A DNA stretch of 57,294 bases, taken from assembly GCF_003609645.1 (NCBI RefSeq), contig NZ_MCIB01000013.1, positions 1-57,294 of the forward strand. The letters run 5' to 3'. Origin of the DNA: Thermohalobacter berrensis (GTDB taxonomy: Bacteria; Bacillota; Clostridia; Tissierellales; Thermohalobacteraceae). Made by a program: the position numbers and the translations under genes. The notes beneath the pieces were generated by a model. The model had not been told where the DNA came from, ran no database searches, and saw only the letters and a list, made by a program, of their open reading frames with translations. Below, piece by piece: positions 15,233 through 23,952 of the stretch; within the stretch, counting starts at the first letter, position 1; every line of letters starts with the position of its first letter.

Positions 15233-16693
15233 ATGTTTAAAAATAAGTTATTTGCCAAGTTTTCTGTTATTTTTTTATTAATGGCACTAATACTAACTAG
15301 TGTTGTGTCAGGATTTTCAAAGATAGAAGTAAGTTATGCAGCAGGAAAAGCTCCAAAATATGTTTTCTATTTTATAGGGGATGGTTTAGGGGCATCTCAA
15401 AGACAGATAGCTGAATATTTTAAACAAGAGGTTACAGGAGAAAAAGATGCTAAATTATTAATGAATACTTTTCCAGTTGCAGGTATTAATACAACTTATT
15501 CTGCAGATTCACTTGTTACTGATTCGGCTGCAGCAGGAACAGCTTTAGCTACTGGCCATAAGACAAATAATGGATTTATTTCTCAAACACCAGATGGAGA
15601 CAATCTAAGAACTCTTATAGAGGAAGCAGAAGAAAAAGGCATGGCAACAGGTATAATAACAACTACAAGGCTAACACATGCAACTCCAGCAGTATTTGCA
15701 TCACATAATGAAAATAGAAATAATGAAAATGAAATAGCAGCAGATTACTTAGATAGTGGCGTAGATTTCATTGCAGGTGGTGGATATAGACATTTTGTAC
15801 CTAAGGATTGGAAATGGGGTAAATCTAAGAGAAAAGATGATAGAAATATATTACAAGAATTCTATGAAAAAGGATATAGAGTATTTGTAGGTGAGCATGA
15901 TACAAAGGCTTTTAGAAATTATAATCCTAAAGTAAGAGAAAAAGTTATAGCGACATTTACATATTCCCATATGCCTTATGAAATTGACAGAAAAAACAGA
16001 AACGATGTTCCAAGTCTAGTAGAAATGACAGAAAAGGGAATAGAAGTTTTATCAAAATATAAAAATGGCTTTTTTTTAATGGTTGAAGGTGGTAGAATTG
16101 ACCATGCATGTCACGCTAATGACCCTGTAGGAGCAATTCATGATACATTAGAATTTGATGAAGCGATTAAAGAAGCATATGAATTTTATAAAAAACATCC
16201 AAATGAGACATTAATAGTAGTTGTAGGAGACCATGAAACAGGTGGTATGGGATTAGGATTTGGTAAAAACTATTTCTTAAAATTAGACGAACTTACTGAT
16301 GCAAAGCTATCAACAGCTGATGTTTTAAATTATGAAAATCCGTATGAAAAGGGAGATAACAGAGCTGAATATTTTGCTTATATAGAAAAGAACTTAGGAT
16401 TAGACAATTTAACAGAAGCAGAAAGAAAAGAAATAGAAAAGGCAATGGATATAGTAGATAATGGAATAGAAGATAAAGCTGGAGAATATGGAGGATACAA
16501 TCCTGTAGCGATAGCTGTAACTCATATATTATCTGAAAGGGCTAATATTCAGTGGACTACTTATGCACACTCAGGAGTATCTATACCAATGTCAGCAATA
16601 GGAGTTGGAGCTGAAGAATTTTCTGGATACAAAGACAATACAGAAATAGCTAAAGCGATGGCTAAACTAATGGGATTTGAATTGACAAAATAA
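15233..16693 (+). CDS. Secreted alkaline phosphatase (PhoA family)
   Basis: This protein has 486 residues and a signal peptide (hydrophobic about 9-30, likely cleavage near SYAAG). The alkaline phosphatase core follows: YFIGDGLG (metal Asp), the nucleophile Ser98 in VTDSAAAGTALATGHKT, GRIDHACHAND (zinc ligands), VVGDHETGG, and a late YAHSG histidine. It hydrolyses phosphomonoesters outside the membrane to scavenge phosphate. AGGAGG lies 11 bases ahead of the ATG. It is monocistronic, with its own promoter and terminator; the upstream repeats hint at phosphate-starvation control. Confidence 0.92.
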   Translation: MFKNKLFAKFSVIFLLMALILTSVVSGFSKIEVSYAAGKAPKYVFYFIGDGLGASQRQIAEYFKQEVTGEKDAKLLMNTFPVAGINTTYSADSLVTDSAAAGTALATGHKTNNGFISQTPDGDNLRTLIEEAEEKGMATGIITTTRLTHATPAVFASHNENRNNENEIAADYLDSGVDFIAGGGYRHFVPKDWKWGKSKRKDDRNILQEFYEKGYRVFVGEHDTKAFRNYNPKVREKVIATFTYSHMPYEIDRKNRNDVPSLVEMTEKGIEVLSKYKNGFFLMVEGGRIDHACHANDPVGAIHDTLEFDEAIKEAYEFYKKHPNETLIVVVGDHETGGMGLGFGKNYFLKLDELTDAKLSTADVLNYENPYEKGDNRAEYFAYIEKNLGLDNLTEAERKEIEKAMDIVDNGIEDKAGEYGGYNPVAIAVTHILSERANIQWTTYAHSGVSIPMSAIGVGAEEFSGYKDNTEIAKAMAKLMGFELTK

Positions 16694-16707
16694 ATACTTA
16701 AACCATT

Positions 16708-16733
16708 AAGCCGGGAGAAATCCCGGCTTTTTA
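16708..16733 (+). terminator. Terminator after alkaline phosphatase
   Basis: AAGCCGGGA and TCCCGGCTT pair with a short GAAA loop region, then TTT. Confidence 0.88.
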
Positions 16734-16763
16734 GAATATTTCTCTTCTTGGGAGGCGAAAAGC

Positions 16764-17942
16764 ATGAAAAAAACTTATCGTTTTTTTTAGTAATTGGATT
16801 AATAATTACAGTTTCTTCGTTATTTTATTTAGATGGAACAGGAAAAAATTAGATAAAAATATTGAAGAAGTAAAAGCAGAAGTATTAAGGGTAGATAATA
16901 GTGAAGTAGTTAAATCTGGAATATCAAGAACTGGACATCAAAGAGTTGTTATAAAAATTTTAGAAGGTAAGTATAAAGGTAATAAAATAGAAGCAACTAG
17001 TAATCTTTTAGGAAAACTTGATATGGACACAATGTGTAAGCCTGGAGATAAGATAATTGTAGGTATACAAGTAAGGGATAGTCAAGTAAAAAATGCAATA
17101 GTATTAGAACTCTATAGACAGGACTGGGAATTAATATTATTTGGACTGTTTGTATTATGTTTAATTATATATGCACGTTTTACGGGGCTGAAAGCTTTGT
17201 TTTCTTTTATAGCAAGCCTCTATGTAATTTGGAAATTTTTAATTCCTGGATTACTTGAAGGTAAAAATCCTTTAATTCTAACTGTATCTATAATAGTTTT
17301 ACTAACTGGTATTATAGTATTTTCAGTTGCTGGCTTTACAAAAAAAGGACTTTCAGCATTTATTGGAACAATTATAGGGTTAATTGTAACTATAGGAATA
17401 ACATTATTTTTTGGAGATAAATTGGCATTAAAGGGTTATACCTCACCCTTTGCAGAAACGTTACTATTTAGTGGACATTTAAATCTTAATCTAAAGTATA
17501 TATTTTATTCTGCTATTATAATCGGTGCATCAGGTGCGGCGATGGATATAGCTATGGATGTGGCTGCATCTATGGAAGAGATAAAGTTAAAAAAACCTGA
17601 CATTTCGGCAAAAGAATTGATACAATCAGGTTTTAATGTAGGTAGGACTGTAATAGGAACAATGACTACAACCCTTTTTTAGCATATTCTGGAGGTTACC
17701 TTACACTTTTAATGCTGTTTACGACCAAAAACTCTAGTTTTATAAGGATAGTAAATTTAAAGATAGTTGCTTCTGAAATCATGAGGACAGTTGTAGGAAG
17801 TATAGGACTAGTTCTAGTTGCACCTATAACTGCAGTTTTTGCAGGGTGGATATACTCAATGGACATTAAAAGTTTTTTTGTGAAAGATAAGCTAGAAGAT
17901 ACATATATAATAGGAAAAAAGGAGACCTTATCTGGAGATTAG
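16764..17942 (+). pseudogene. YibE/F family membrane protein, broken by three homopolymer frameshifts
   Basis: Starting at ATG 16764 (GGAGG upstream), a protein of about 391 residues can be assembled if three runs each gain one base: A7 at 16767-16773, A6 at 16843-16848 and T6 at 17675-17680. As given, stops appear right after each run. The restored protein has an N-terminal membrane anchor, an extracytoplasmic domain (about 30-120) and a set of membrane helices with ASGAAMDIAMDVAASMEE, the hallmark of YibE/F-like proteins. The longest intact pieces are 17023-17682 and 17712-17942. All three lesions are single-base contractions in homopolymers while neighbouring genes are intact. Either the gene is decaying or the assembly has local run-length errors. 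Function of the family is unknown; transport is assumed. Confidence 0.82.
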
Positions 17943-17967
17943 GTTAAGATAACTAATCTCTTTTTTA
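17934..17967 (+). terminator. Terminator overlapping the end of the YibE/F pseudogene
   Basis: GAGATTA and TAATCTC pair across a loop of about 13 bases, followed by six T. Confidence 0.7.
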
Positions 17968-17985
17968 TTTACTTAGAAATATTTA

Positions 17986-18063
17986 TTGACATAATAACAG
18001 GAATAGATTATAATAAAAACAAACACAAACAATCATAAATGAAAATAAATAATCATAAAATGA
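17986..18063 (+). promoter_or_regulatory. Fructose operon promoter and direct-repeat operator candidates
   Basis: TTGACA (17986-17991), 17 bases, TATAAT (18009-18014). Just downstream, AATCATAAATGA (18031) and AATCATAAAATGA (18051) are near-identical repeats 20 bases apart, about two helical turns. They lie between the promoter and the DeoR-family gene, fitting operators for that repressor. Confidence 0.65.
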
Positions 18064-18105
18064 AGAATAATAAAAAGTGTGTGTAAAATGAGCTGAGGTG
18101 AGGAA

Positions 18106-18867
18106 ATGTTTGCTGAGGAGAGAAAAATAAAAATACTAGATAGACTTGATAAACAAGGAAAAGTTAGGGTAAAGGAGTTGTCAAAACTATACAATGTTTC
18201 TGAAGCAACTATAAGGAGAGATTTACAAGAGCTTGAAGAACGAGGAATGATAAAAAGGACACATGGTGGAGCAGTACTAACTGAACATACAAAATTTGAA
18301 CCTACTTTTTTAGAAAAAGAGGACAAATTTCATGAAGAAAAGGAAGCTATAGGCAAACTAGCTGCTTCACTTATTGAGGATGGGGATACGATAGCAATAG
18401 ATTCTGGAACAACAACATTAGAAATTGCTAAAAATATTAAGGCAAAAAACCTAACAATAGTAACTAATTCACTAGATATAGCTTATGAGATAGGGAAAAG
18501 ATCAGATATAGAGGTTGTGATAACAGGTGGGATGATGAGATGGAAAACAAGGGCAATGGTAGGACCTATTGCAGATAACACTATAAAGAATTTAAGAGTT
18601 GATAAAGTTTTTTTAGGTACAAATGGGATTTGTATAAAAAAGGGAATAACTACTCCTAATCTTATAGAAGCTCAGACGAAAAGGGCTTTATTAAAAATAG
18701 CAAGTCAGGCAATTGTTGTATGCGATCATACTAAATTTAACCAAGTATCATTTGCTAAAATAGCTGATATTAATGAAGTAGATATCATAATAACAGATAA
18801 TAAATTACCATCAAAATTATTAGATAAATATAAAGAACAAGATATAGAAATTATGATCAGTAATTAG
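18106..18867 (+). CDS. DeoR/GlpR family transcriptional repressor of the fructose operon
   Basis: This protein has 253 residues. The N-terminal winged helix (about 1-57) includes VKELSKLYNVSEATIRRDL and the HGGAV that follows it. The C-terminal DeoR sensor domain (about 75-230) has DSGTTTLEIAKNI and TNSLDIAYEI, the sugar-phosphate-binding elements. Its position directly ahead of fruK and the fructose PTS, 15 bases upstream, makes it a FruR-type repressor released by fructose 1-phosphate; the effector is inferred. The ATG start has GAGGTGAGG upstream. Confidence 0.9.
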   Translation: MFAEERKIKILDRLDKQGKVRVKELSKLYNVSEATIRRDLQELEERGMIKRTHGGAVLTEHTKFEPTFLEKEDKFHEEKEAIGKLAASLIEDGDTIAIDSGTTTLEIAKNIKAKNLTIVTNSLDIAYEIGKRSDIEVVITGGMMRWKTRAMVGPIADNTIKNLRVDKVFLGTNGICIKKGITTPNLIEAQTKRALLKIASQAIVVCDHTKFNQVSFAKIADINEVDIIITDNKLPSKLLDKYKEQDIEIMISN

Positions 18868-18882
18868 GATGGAGGCTTAAAA

Positions 18883-19812
18883 ATGGTTATAACAGTTACT
18901 TTAAATCCTGCATTAGATAAGACTATACAGATTAATAACTTTACAATTGATAGTGTAAATAGGGTAAATTCAGTGAGATTAGATGCAGGTGGTAAGGGGA
19001 TTAATGTATCAAAAGTAATTAAAGAATTGGGAGGCTATAGTATAGCTGTTGGTTTAATTGGGGGAAAAAATGGGCAGTTTATAAAGAAATATCTTGATAA
19101 TTTAGGAATTGAAAACGATTTTATAGAATTAGATAGTGAAACTAGAACCAATATAAAAATTATAGACCCAGTAAACCAGACAAATACAGATATTAATGAA
19201 AGTGGACCAGTAATTTCAGAAGATAGTTTAAAGTTAATAAAAGATACAATAATGAAATATGCCACCGAAGATAATGTAATAGTTTTTTCTGGAAGTGTTC
19301 CTAAGGGTGTAGGGAAAAATATATATAAAGATCTTATACTGGATTCTAAAAAAAGAGGGGCTAAAACTATACTTGATACAGAAGGGGAGTTGTTTCTTGA
19401 AGGTATAAAATCTGGTCCTTATTTAGTAAAGCCTAATATTCACGAACTCGAAAAAGCTTTTAAAATTACCTTAAGGGATAAAAAAGACATTGTTAATATA
19501 TCAAAAGAAATTATAAGATATGGAGTAAACTATGTTGTAGTATCATTAGGCAGTAAAGGATCTATATTTGTTAGTAAGGATATAGCAGGATATATAGATG
19601 GAATAAAAGTGAATGTGAAAAGCACAGTTGGTGCTGGTGATTCAATGGTAGCGGCATTAGCTCTTGCTCTAGATAGGAATGATCCATTTGAAGAAGGAAT
19701 GAAGCTTGCTGCCGCAACAAGCACAGCTAGTGTGATGACTGAAGGTAGTCAAACTGGACGTATTGAAGATGTTAAAAAAATCTTAAATAAAATAAGAATA
19801 AATTATATTTAG
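18883..19812 (+). CDS. fruK: 1-phosphofructokinase
   Basis: This protein has 309 residues of the PfkB ribokinase superfamily. The start is VTLNPALDKTIQINNF, the substrate-binding glycines are in DAGGKGINVSKVIKELGG (about 35), and the catalytic motif is VGAGDSMVAALA with the general-base aspartate near residue 249. It phosphorylates fructose 1-phosphate to fructose 1,6-bisphosphate. It sits in the regulator-fruK-IIA-IIBC operon, 16 bases from the next gene. The alternative tagatose-6-phosphate kinase is less likely in this context. Confidence 0.93.
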   Translation: MVITVTLNPALDKTIQINNFTIDSVNRVNSVRLDAGGKGINVSKVIKELGGYSIAVGLIGGKNGQFIKKYLDNLGIENDFIELDSETRTNIKIIDPVNQTNTDINESGPVISEDSLKLIKDTIMKYATEDNVIVFSGSVPKGVGKNIYKDLILDSKKRGAKTILDTEGELFLEGIKSGPYLVKPNIHELEKAFKITLRDKKDIVNISKEIIRYGVNYVVVSLGSKGSIFVSKDIAGYIDGIKVNVKSTVGAGDSMVAALALALDRNDPFEEGMKLAAATSTASVMTEGSQTGRIEDVKKILNKIRINYI

Positions 19813-19828
19813 AAAGGATGAACTAATT

Positions 19829-20275
19829 ATGAAAATAATAGACTTATTAACAGAAGACCAAATATGTTTAGATATTAAAGCAAATGATAAAGAAGAGGTA
19901 ATAAAGAAAATGGTAGACATACTAGATAAAAATGATAGACTACATGATAAAGAAAAAGTGCTGGAAGCTGTTTTTGAAAGGGAGAAAACTTTTTCAACTG
20001 GTATAGGAAATGGAATTGCCATTCCACATGGGAAAAGTAGTGGTGTGAAAAAGGCATCGATAGTATTTGCAAGAAGTAAAAAGGGAATTGATTTTAGTTC
20101 ATTAGATGGTGAACCTGCCTTCATGTTCTTTCTAATTGTAGTGCCAGATAAAGCAAATGATACACATCTTAAGGTTTTAAGTCAGCTTTCTAGAAAACTT
20201 ATGCATAAAGAGTTAAGAGAATCCTTAATGAAGGCAGAGACACCACATGAAATTATAGAAATATTAGACTTTTAA
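19829..20275 (+). CDS. PTS fructose-type IIA component
   Basis: This protein of 148 residues is the mannitol/fructose-class EIIA domain. The phosphorylated histidine is in GIGNGIAIPHGKS (about residue 70), and the C-terminal HKELRESLMKAETPHEIIEIL is typical. It receives phosphate from HPr and passes it to the IIB domain of the next gene. IIA is a separate gene here rather than fused to IIBC as in many fruA. The next gene starts 12 bases on. Confidence 0.92.
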   Translation: MKIIDLLTEDQICLDIKANDKEEVIKKMVDILDKNDRLHDKEKVLEAVFEREKTFSTGIGNGIAIPHGKSSGVKKASIVFARSKKGIDFSSLDGEPAFMFFLIVVPDKANDTHLKVLSQLSRKLMHKELRESLMKAETPHEIIEILDF

Positions 20276-20287
20276 GGGGGTAAAACA

Positions 20288-21691
20288 ATGAAATTTGTAG
20301 CTGTTACTTCTTGTCCTACAGGTATAGCCCATACCTATATGGCTGCAGAGGCCCTTCAGATTGCAGCTAAGGAATTGGGAGTAGAAATTAAGGTTGAGAC
20401 ACAGGGTTCAGTAGGAGCTGAAAATGAGCTAACAGAAAAAGATATAAAAGAAGCAAAAGCAGTAATAATAGCTGCAGACACAAAAGTATCAAAGGAAAGA
20501 TTTACTGGTAAACCTATTGTTGAAGTAGGTGTACAAGATGCAATTAAAAATGCTAAAGATGTTCTTGAAAAGGCAAAAAATGCAAAGGTAGATGCTCAAA
20601 ATATTACAGAACAGGTTTCAACAATAAAGGCACAAAGAAGCTCAACAAGAAAGGGACCTTATAAACATCTTATGACAGGTGTATCATATATGATACCATT
20701 CGTTGTTGCAGGTGGTATTTTAATAGCTATATCATTTGCCTTTGGAATTGAAGCTTTTAAAGAAGAGGGAACACTTGCAGCAGCTCTTATGCAAATTGGT
20801 GGAGGGTCAGCATTTGCATTAATGGTTCCAATACTTGCTGGATTTATTTCCTATTCTATTGCAGATAGACCTGGACTTGTACCTGGTATGGTTGGAGGTA
20901 TGTTGGCTGGATCAACTGGATCGGGATTTTTAGGTGGAATTATTGCAGGTTTTTTAGCTGGTTATACTGTAAGATATCTAAAGAAAAGTATAAAGCTTCC
21001 AAAGTCTATGCAAGGTTTAATGCCTGTATTAGTACTTCCATTATTATCTTCACTAATTGTTGGATTACTTATGATATATGTAATAGGTAAGCCTGTAGGA
21101 GCATTAAATAAGGGTATGACTACTTGGTTAAGCAACCTTAGTACAGGTAACGCTGTAATTTTAGGATTAATATTGGGGTTAATGATGGCTTTTGATATGG
21201 GTGGCCCAGTAAATAAAGCTGCATATACATTTGCAGTTGGTACTTTAGCAGCAGGACAGGCGTCAGAAATAATGGCTGCAGTTATGGCAGCAGGTATGAC
21301 ACCTCCTTTAGGACTAGGTTTAGCAACAAGAATAGCTAAAAATAAATTTAATACAGAGGAAAGAGAAGCAGGAAAAGCAGCTTGGGCATTAGGCATATCT
21401 TTTATTACAGAAGGTGCAATTCCCTTTGCTGCAGCAGATCCAATAAGAGTAATTCCTTCTATAATGATAGGTTCAGCTGTAACTGGAGCATTATCAATGA
21501 TGTTTAAAGTAGCTATAACAGTTCCACATGGTGGATTTTTCGTATTCTTTATACCTAATGCTGTTAGAAATCTAGGATTATATATTGTATCAATTCTTAT
21601 TGGTACTGTTGTTACAGCCTTAATAGTTTCTTTCTTAAAAAAGGATATAAAACAGGAAGAAAGGAAAAAGGCTGAAGAAACAGTTGCTTAA
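20288..21691 (+). CDS. fruA: PTS fructose transporter subunit IIBC
   Basis: This protein has 467 residues. The N-terminal IIB domain (about 1-98) starts VAVTSCPTGIAHTYMAAEAL with the phosphocysteine at about residue 9. A linker (about 100-125) precedes the IIC membrane domain with nine or so helices and GGPVNKAAYTFAVG, the substrate-site motif of fructose IIC. It imports fructose as fructose 1-phosphate. It is last in the operon, followed by a strong terminator. The ATG start has AAGGGGGT upstream. Confidence 0.94.
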   Translation: MKFVAVTSCPTGIAHTYMAAEALQIAAKELGVEIKVETQGSVGAENELTEKDIKEAKAVIIAADTKVSKERFTGKPIVEVGVQDAIKNAKDVLEKAKNAKVDAQNITEQVSTIKAQRSSTRKGPYKHLMTGVSYMIPFVVAGGILIAISFAFGIEAFKEEGTLAAALMQIGGGSAFALMVPILAGFISYSIADRPGLVPGMVGGMLAGSTGSGFLGGIIAGFLAGYTVRYLKKSIKLPKSMQGLMPVLVLPLLSSLIVGLLMIYVIGKPVGALNKGMTTWLSNLSTGNAVILGLILGLMMAFDMGGPVNKAAYTFAVGTLAAGQASEIMAAVMAAGMTPPLGLGLATRIAKNKFNTEEREAGKAAWALGISFITEGAIPFAAADPIRVIPSIMIGSAVTGALSMMFKVAITVPHGGFFVFFIPNAVRNLGLYIVSILIGTVVTALIVSFLKKDIKQEERKKAEETVA

Positions 21692-21709
21692 TTAAATAAA
21701 AAATAACTA

Positions 21710-21742
21710 GGGGACTGAAATTCTTCAGTCCCTGATTTTTTC
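21710..21742 (+). terminator. Terminator of the fructose operon
   Basis: GGGACTGA and TCAGTCCC pair around AATTCT, followed by TGATTTTTT. Confidence 0.88.
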
Positions 21743-21844
21743 TATTTATAATTTTCAATTTTAATAAAGAATTTTTATATTGTAAAAATATTACCTATAT
21801 ATATTATAATATAAATATATTAAACAGGAAGGGAGGTTTCTTAA

Positions 21845-22366
21845 ATGAAAAGAAATTCTACAGCTACATATTTAGTACGAACGGCAATTCTTTTAGCTTT
21901 AGCCCTAGTATTTCAAATAGGCTTTAGAGCTTTTGCGCAGCCATTAGTAGGACCACTTGTTAATATGGTTTTAATATTAAGTGCAGCTTTAGTTGGAACA
22001 GTATCAGGAGTTCTAGTAGGATGTTTTACACCTCTTATAGCCTTTGCTTTCGGAATAATGCCATTATTTCCTTTAGTTCCTTTTATTATGATAGGGAATT
22101 CGTTGCTAGTAATTGTATTTAATGCTATAAGAACAAGGGTATCTAATTATGGTGACTATGTTGGAATAGTAGTGGCAGCTTTTGTAAAATTTGTTTTTCT
22201 AGCATTTTCTGTTAGACAGCTATTATCATTATTTATACCTAAAGTTCCACCTAAGATTATAGCAGCTTTTTCTTTACCTCAACTATTTACGGCACTTATA
22301 GGTGGAATAGTAGCATTAATAGTAATAAAATTCTTACCTGAAGATATGTATATAAAAAATAATTAA
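21845..22366 (+). CDS. ECF transporter S component, substrate unknown
   Basis: This protein of 173 residues has about six hydrophobic helices and an N-terminal RTAILLALALVFQ segment. That segment resembles the A-x-x-x-A helix with which S components dock to the EcfT subunit. Membrane proteins of this size with this start are S components of energy-coupling-factor importers (vitamins or metals). The substrate cannot be told: no riboswitch was recognised in the leader and no EcfA or EcfT gene is adjacent, so it presumably uses a shared module. The ATG start has GGGAGG upstream. Confidence 0.8.
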   Translation: MKRNSTATYLVRTAILLALALVFQIGFRAFAQPLVGPLVNMVLILSAALVGTVSGVLVGCFTPLIAFAFGIMPLFPLVPFIMIGNSLLVIVFNAIRTRVSNYGDYVGIVVAAFVKFVFLAFSVRQLLSLFIPKVPPKIIAAFSLPQLFTALIGGIVALIVIKFLPEDMYIKNN

Positions 22367-22388
22367 TTTTAATAGGGAATACACAGTT

Positions 22389-22416
22389 AACGGCTGCAAA
22401 AGCAGCCGTTTTTTTA
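22389..22416 (+). terminator. Terminator after the ECF S component
   Basis: AACGGCTGC and GCAGCCGTT pair around AAAA, then six further T. Confidence 0.9.
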
Positions 22417-22528
22417 GACACAACACTTTTACAATATTTGGTTAACGTTTATTGCTACATTAATCAATCTTAACTATAAATTTAAAAATAAAGTACTAAA
22501 AATGTTGATTAAACGCCTATGAAACAAT

Positions 22529-22558
22529 TTGACATTAGAGTTAAAACTTATGTAGAAT
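22529..22558 (+). promoter_or_regulatory. Promoter of the mazG-like/yybS/gdpP/rplI unit
   Basis: TTGACA (22529-22534), 18 bases, TAGAAT (22553-22558) preceded by TG (extended -10). About 95 bases of leader follow. TTAATCAA and TTGATTAA near 22463 and 22505 are inverted repeats upstream of it. Confidence 0.6.
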
Positions 22559-22652
22559 TTTAATAAGGCTTTTTACTGGTTATAATTAGTAATTAGGTCA
22601 TACAGGTTTGATAATAGTTTTTATCTGTTATAATGAAATAGGAGGAATGTAC

Positions 22653-22976
22653 ATGGGATTCAATGATAAAAATGTAAATATAACAAAAAATATTAGAGTT
22701 ATAGAATGGTTAAAAAGTGAACTTCTAACTGCAGTTGCTTCTCTTTTTGAATTACTTGTTAAGGGCGTTAAAAATAGTCAAGATGCTTTGCTTGATGTAT
22801 TAGCTAATATAATACTTGTTACATATCTTTTAGGGAAACGTTTAGGGATATCATTTGATACTATAGATTCAAAAGTAGAAAGCAAAATTAAGTTAGGGGT
22901 TGTGGAAGAGCATAATATCGAAAGATGGTATGGAGATTTAAGTAAACTTTTAGACCACTTTAGAAAAAAAAGATAG
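22653..22976 (+). CDS. MazG-like family protein
   Basis: This helical protein of 107 residues has NITKNIRVIEWLKSELLTAVASLF and LDVLANIILVTYLLGKRLGI. The pattern is that of the MazG-like family found ahead of yybS in Clostridia, related to all-alpha NTP pyrophosphohydrolases. The usual EExxE metal motif is not evident, so activity is uncertain. The frame is open from 22608, but the ATG at 22653 is chosen for the GGAGGAATGT upstream. It ends two bases before the ribosome binding site of yybS, so it is clearly in one operon with yybS, gdpP and rplI. Confidence 0.75.
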   Translation: MGFNDKNVNITKNIRVIEWLKSELLTAVASLFELLVKGVKNSQDALLDVLANIILVTYLLGKRLGISFDTIDSKVESKIKLGVVEEHNIERWYGDLSKLLDHFRKKR

Positions 22977-22987
22977 AGGTGAGTATT

Positions 22988-23935
22988 TTGAATTTACAGA
23001 ATAGAACTAATAGCATAACAGAAACAGCAATAATTACCTTATTGATGACAGTATTTTTATTTGTTGGACTTCATATTGTTCCACTAGTTATTATATTATT
23101 TCCAGTACCATTTATTATTTTAGGAATTAGACATGATGTTAAACATAGCATTATATCTATAATAGCGTCAAGTTTACTTATTTCAATCCTGATAGATTTC
23201 TTCACAGGACTGTTTATATTTGTAATTTTTGGATTATTTGCTATAGGCCTAACATATATGATTAATAAGGGGTATTCATCATATAAAGTAATGATATATG
23301 GTACTGCTATATTTCTTTTAGCAACAGCAATAACTTTAGGTATTTTAGGATATGTAACAGGCATAAACTTTATAGAGGCTATAGATACTTCATTTTCTAA
23401 ATCAATTGATGAACAGGTTAAACTTTTTAAAGAGATGGATTTATCAAACTATGAAATATCTCAGATGAAAAATATAATAAAAAGAACTGTAGATTACATG
23501 ATTGCATTAATACCAGCAACGTTAATAATTACATCTATGTTTGTAACATATATAAACTTTTGGACTACATCTTCAATATCAAGGAGATTAGGATATAAAA
23601 AGATAAATATACCTAAGTTAAAGCATTTTAGACTTCCAAATAACATAATTTTAGGTTCAGCTGTAATATTTTTAGCTATTTGGATAATAAGATACTTCAA
23701 GCTATTTTATCATGAAACTATTTTTATTAATGTTATAATACTACTTATTTTCCTATTTTATATGCAAGGTCTTGGGGTAATAGTATACTTGCTAGATAAA
23801 AAAAGATTTGGTAGAGGTGTGAAAATAATTTTAATAATATTGTCGTTGCTTTATGTTCCAATAGGACTTGTAATAGCCTTTGTAGGGTTTCTAGATTCAA
23901 TTTTTAATTTTAGAAAGCTTAATAGTTTTCAGTAG
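22988..23935 (+). CDS. DUF2232/YybS family membrane protein
   Basis: This polytopic membrane protein of 315 residues has eight or so helices and is placed directly before gdpP, the conserved position of YybS (DUF2232) in Firmicutes. It ends with an aromatic and basic tail ([10 protein letters not shown]). The reading frame is open from a GTG at 22979 that lies inside the AGAGGTGAG ribosome binding site, so the TTG at 22988 is taken as the start. Function is unknown; the fold resembles ECF S-component-like bundles. The family assignment rests on length, topology and synteny. Confidence 0.8.
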   Translation: MNLQNRTNSITETAIITLLMTVFLFVGLHIVPLVIILFPVPFIILGIRHDVKHSIISIIASSLLISILIDFFTGLFIFVIFGLFAIGLTYMINKGYSSYKVMIYGTAIFLLATAITLGILGYVTGINFIEAIDTSFSKSIDEQVKLFKEMDLSNYEISQMKNIIKRTVDYMIALIPATLIITSMFVTYINFWTTSSISRRLGYKKINIPKLKHFRLPNNIILGSAVIFLAIWIIRYFKLFYHETIFINVIILLIFLFYMQGLGVIVYLLDKKRFGRGVKIILIILSLLYVPIGLVIAFVGFLDSIFNFRKLNSFQ

Positions 23936-23952
23936 AACTTAGGAGGGCAAAA

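Noticed and set aside
21743-21844. Riboswitch ahead of the ECF S component
   Set aside because: The leader is short and lacks any aptamer-like conserved sequence.
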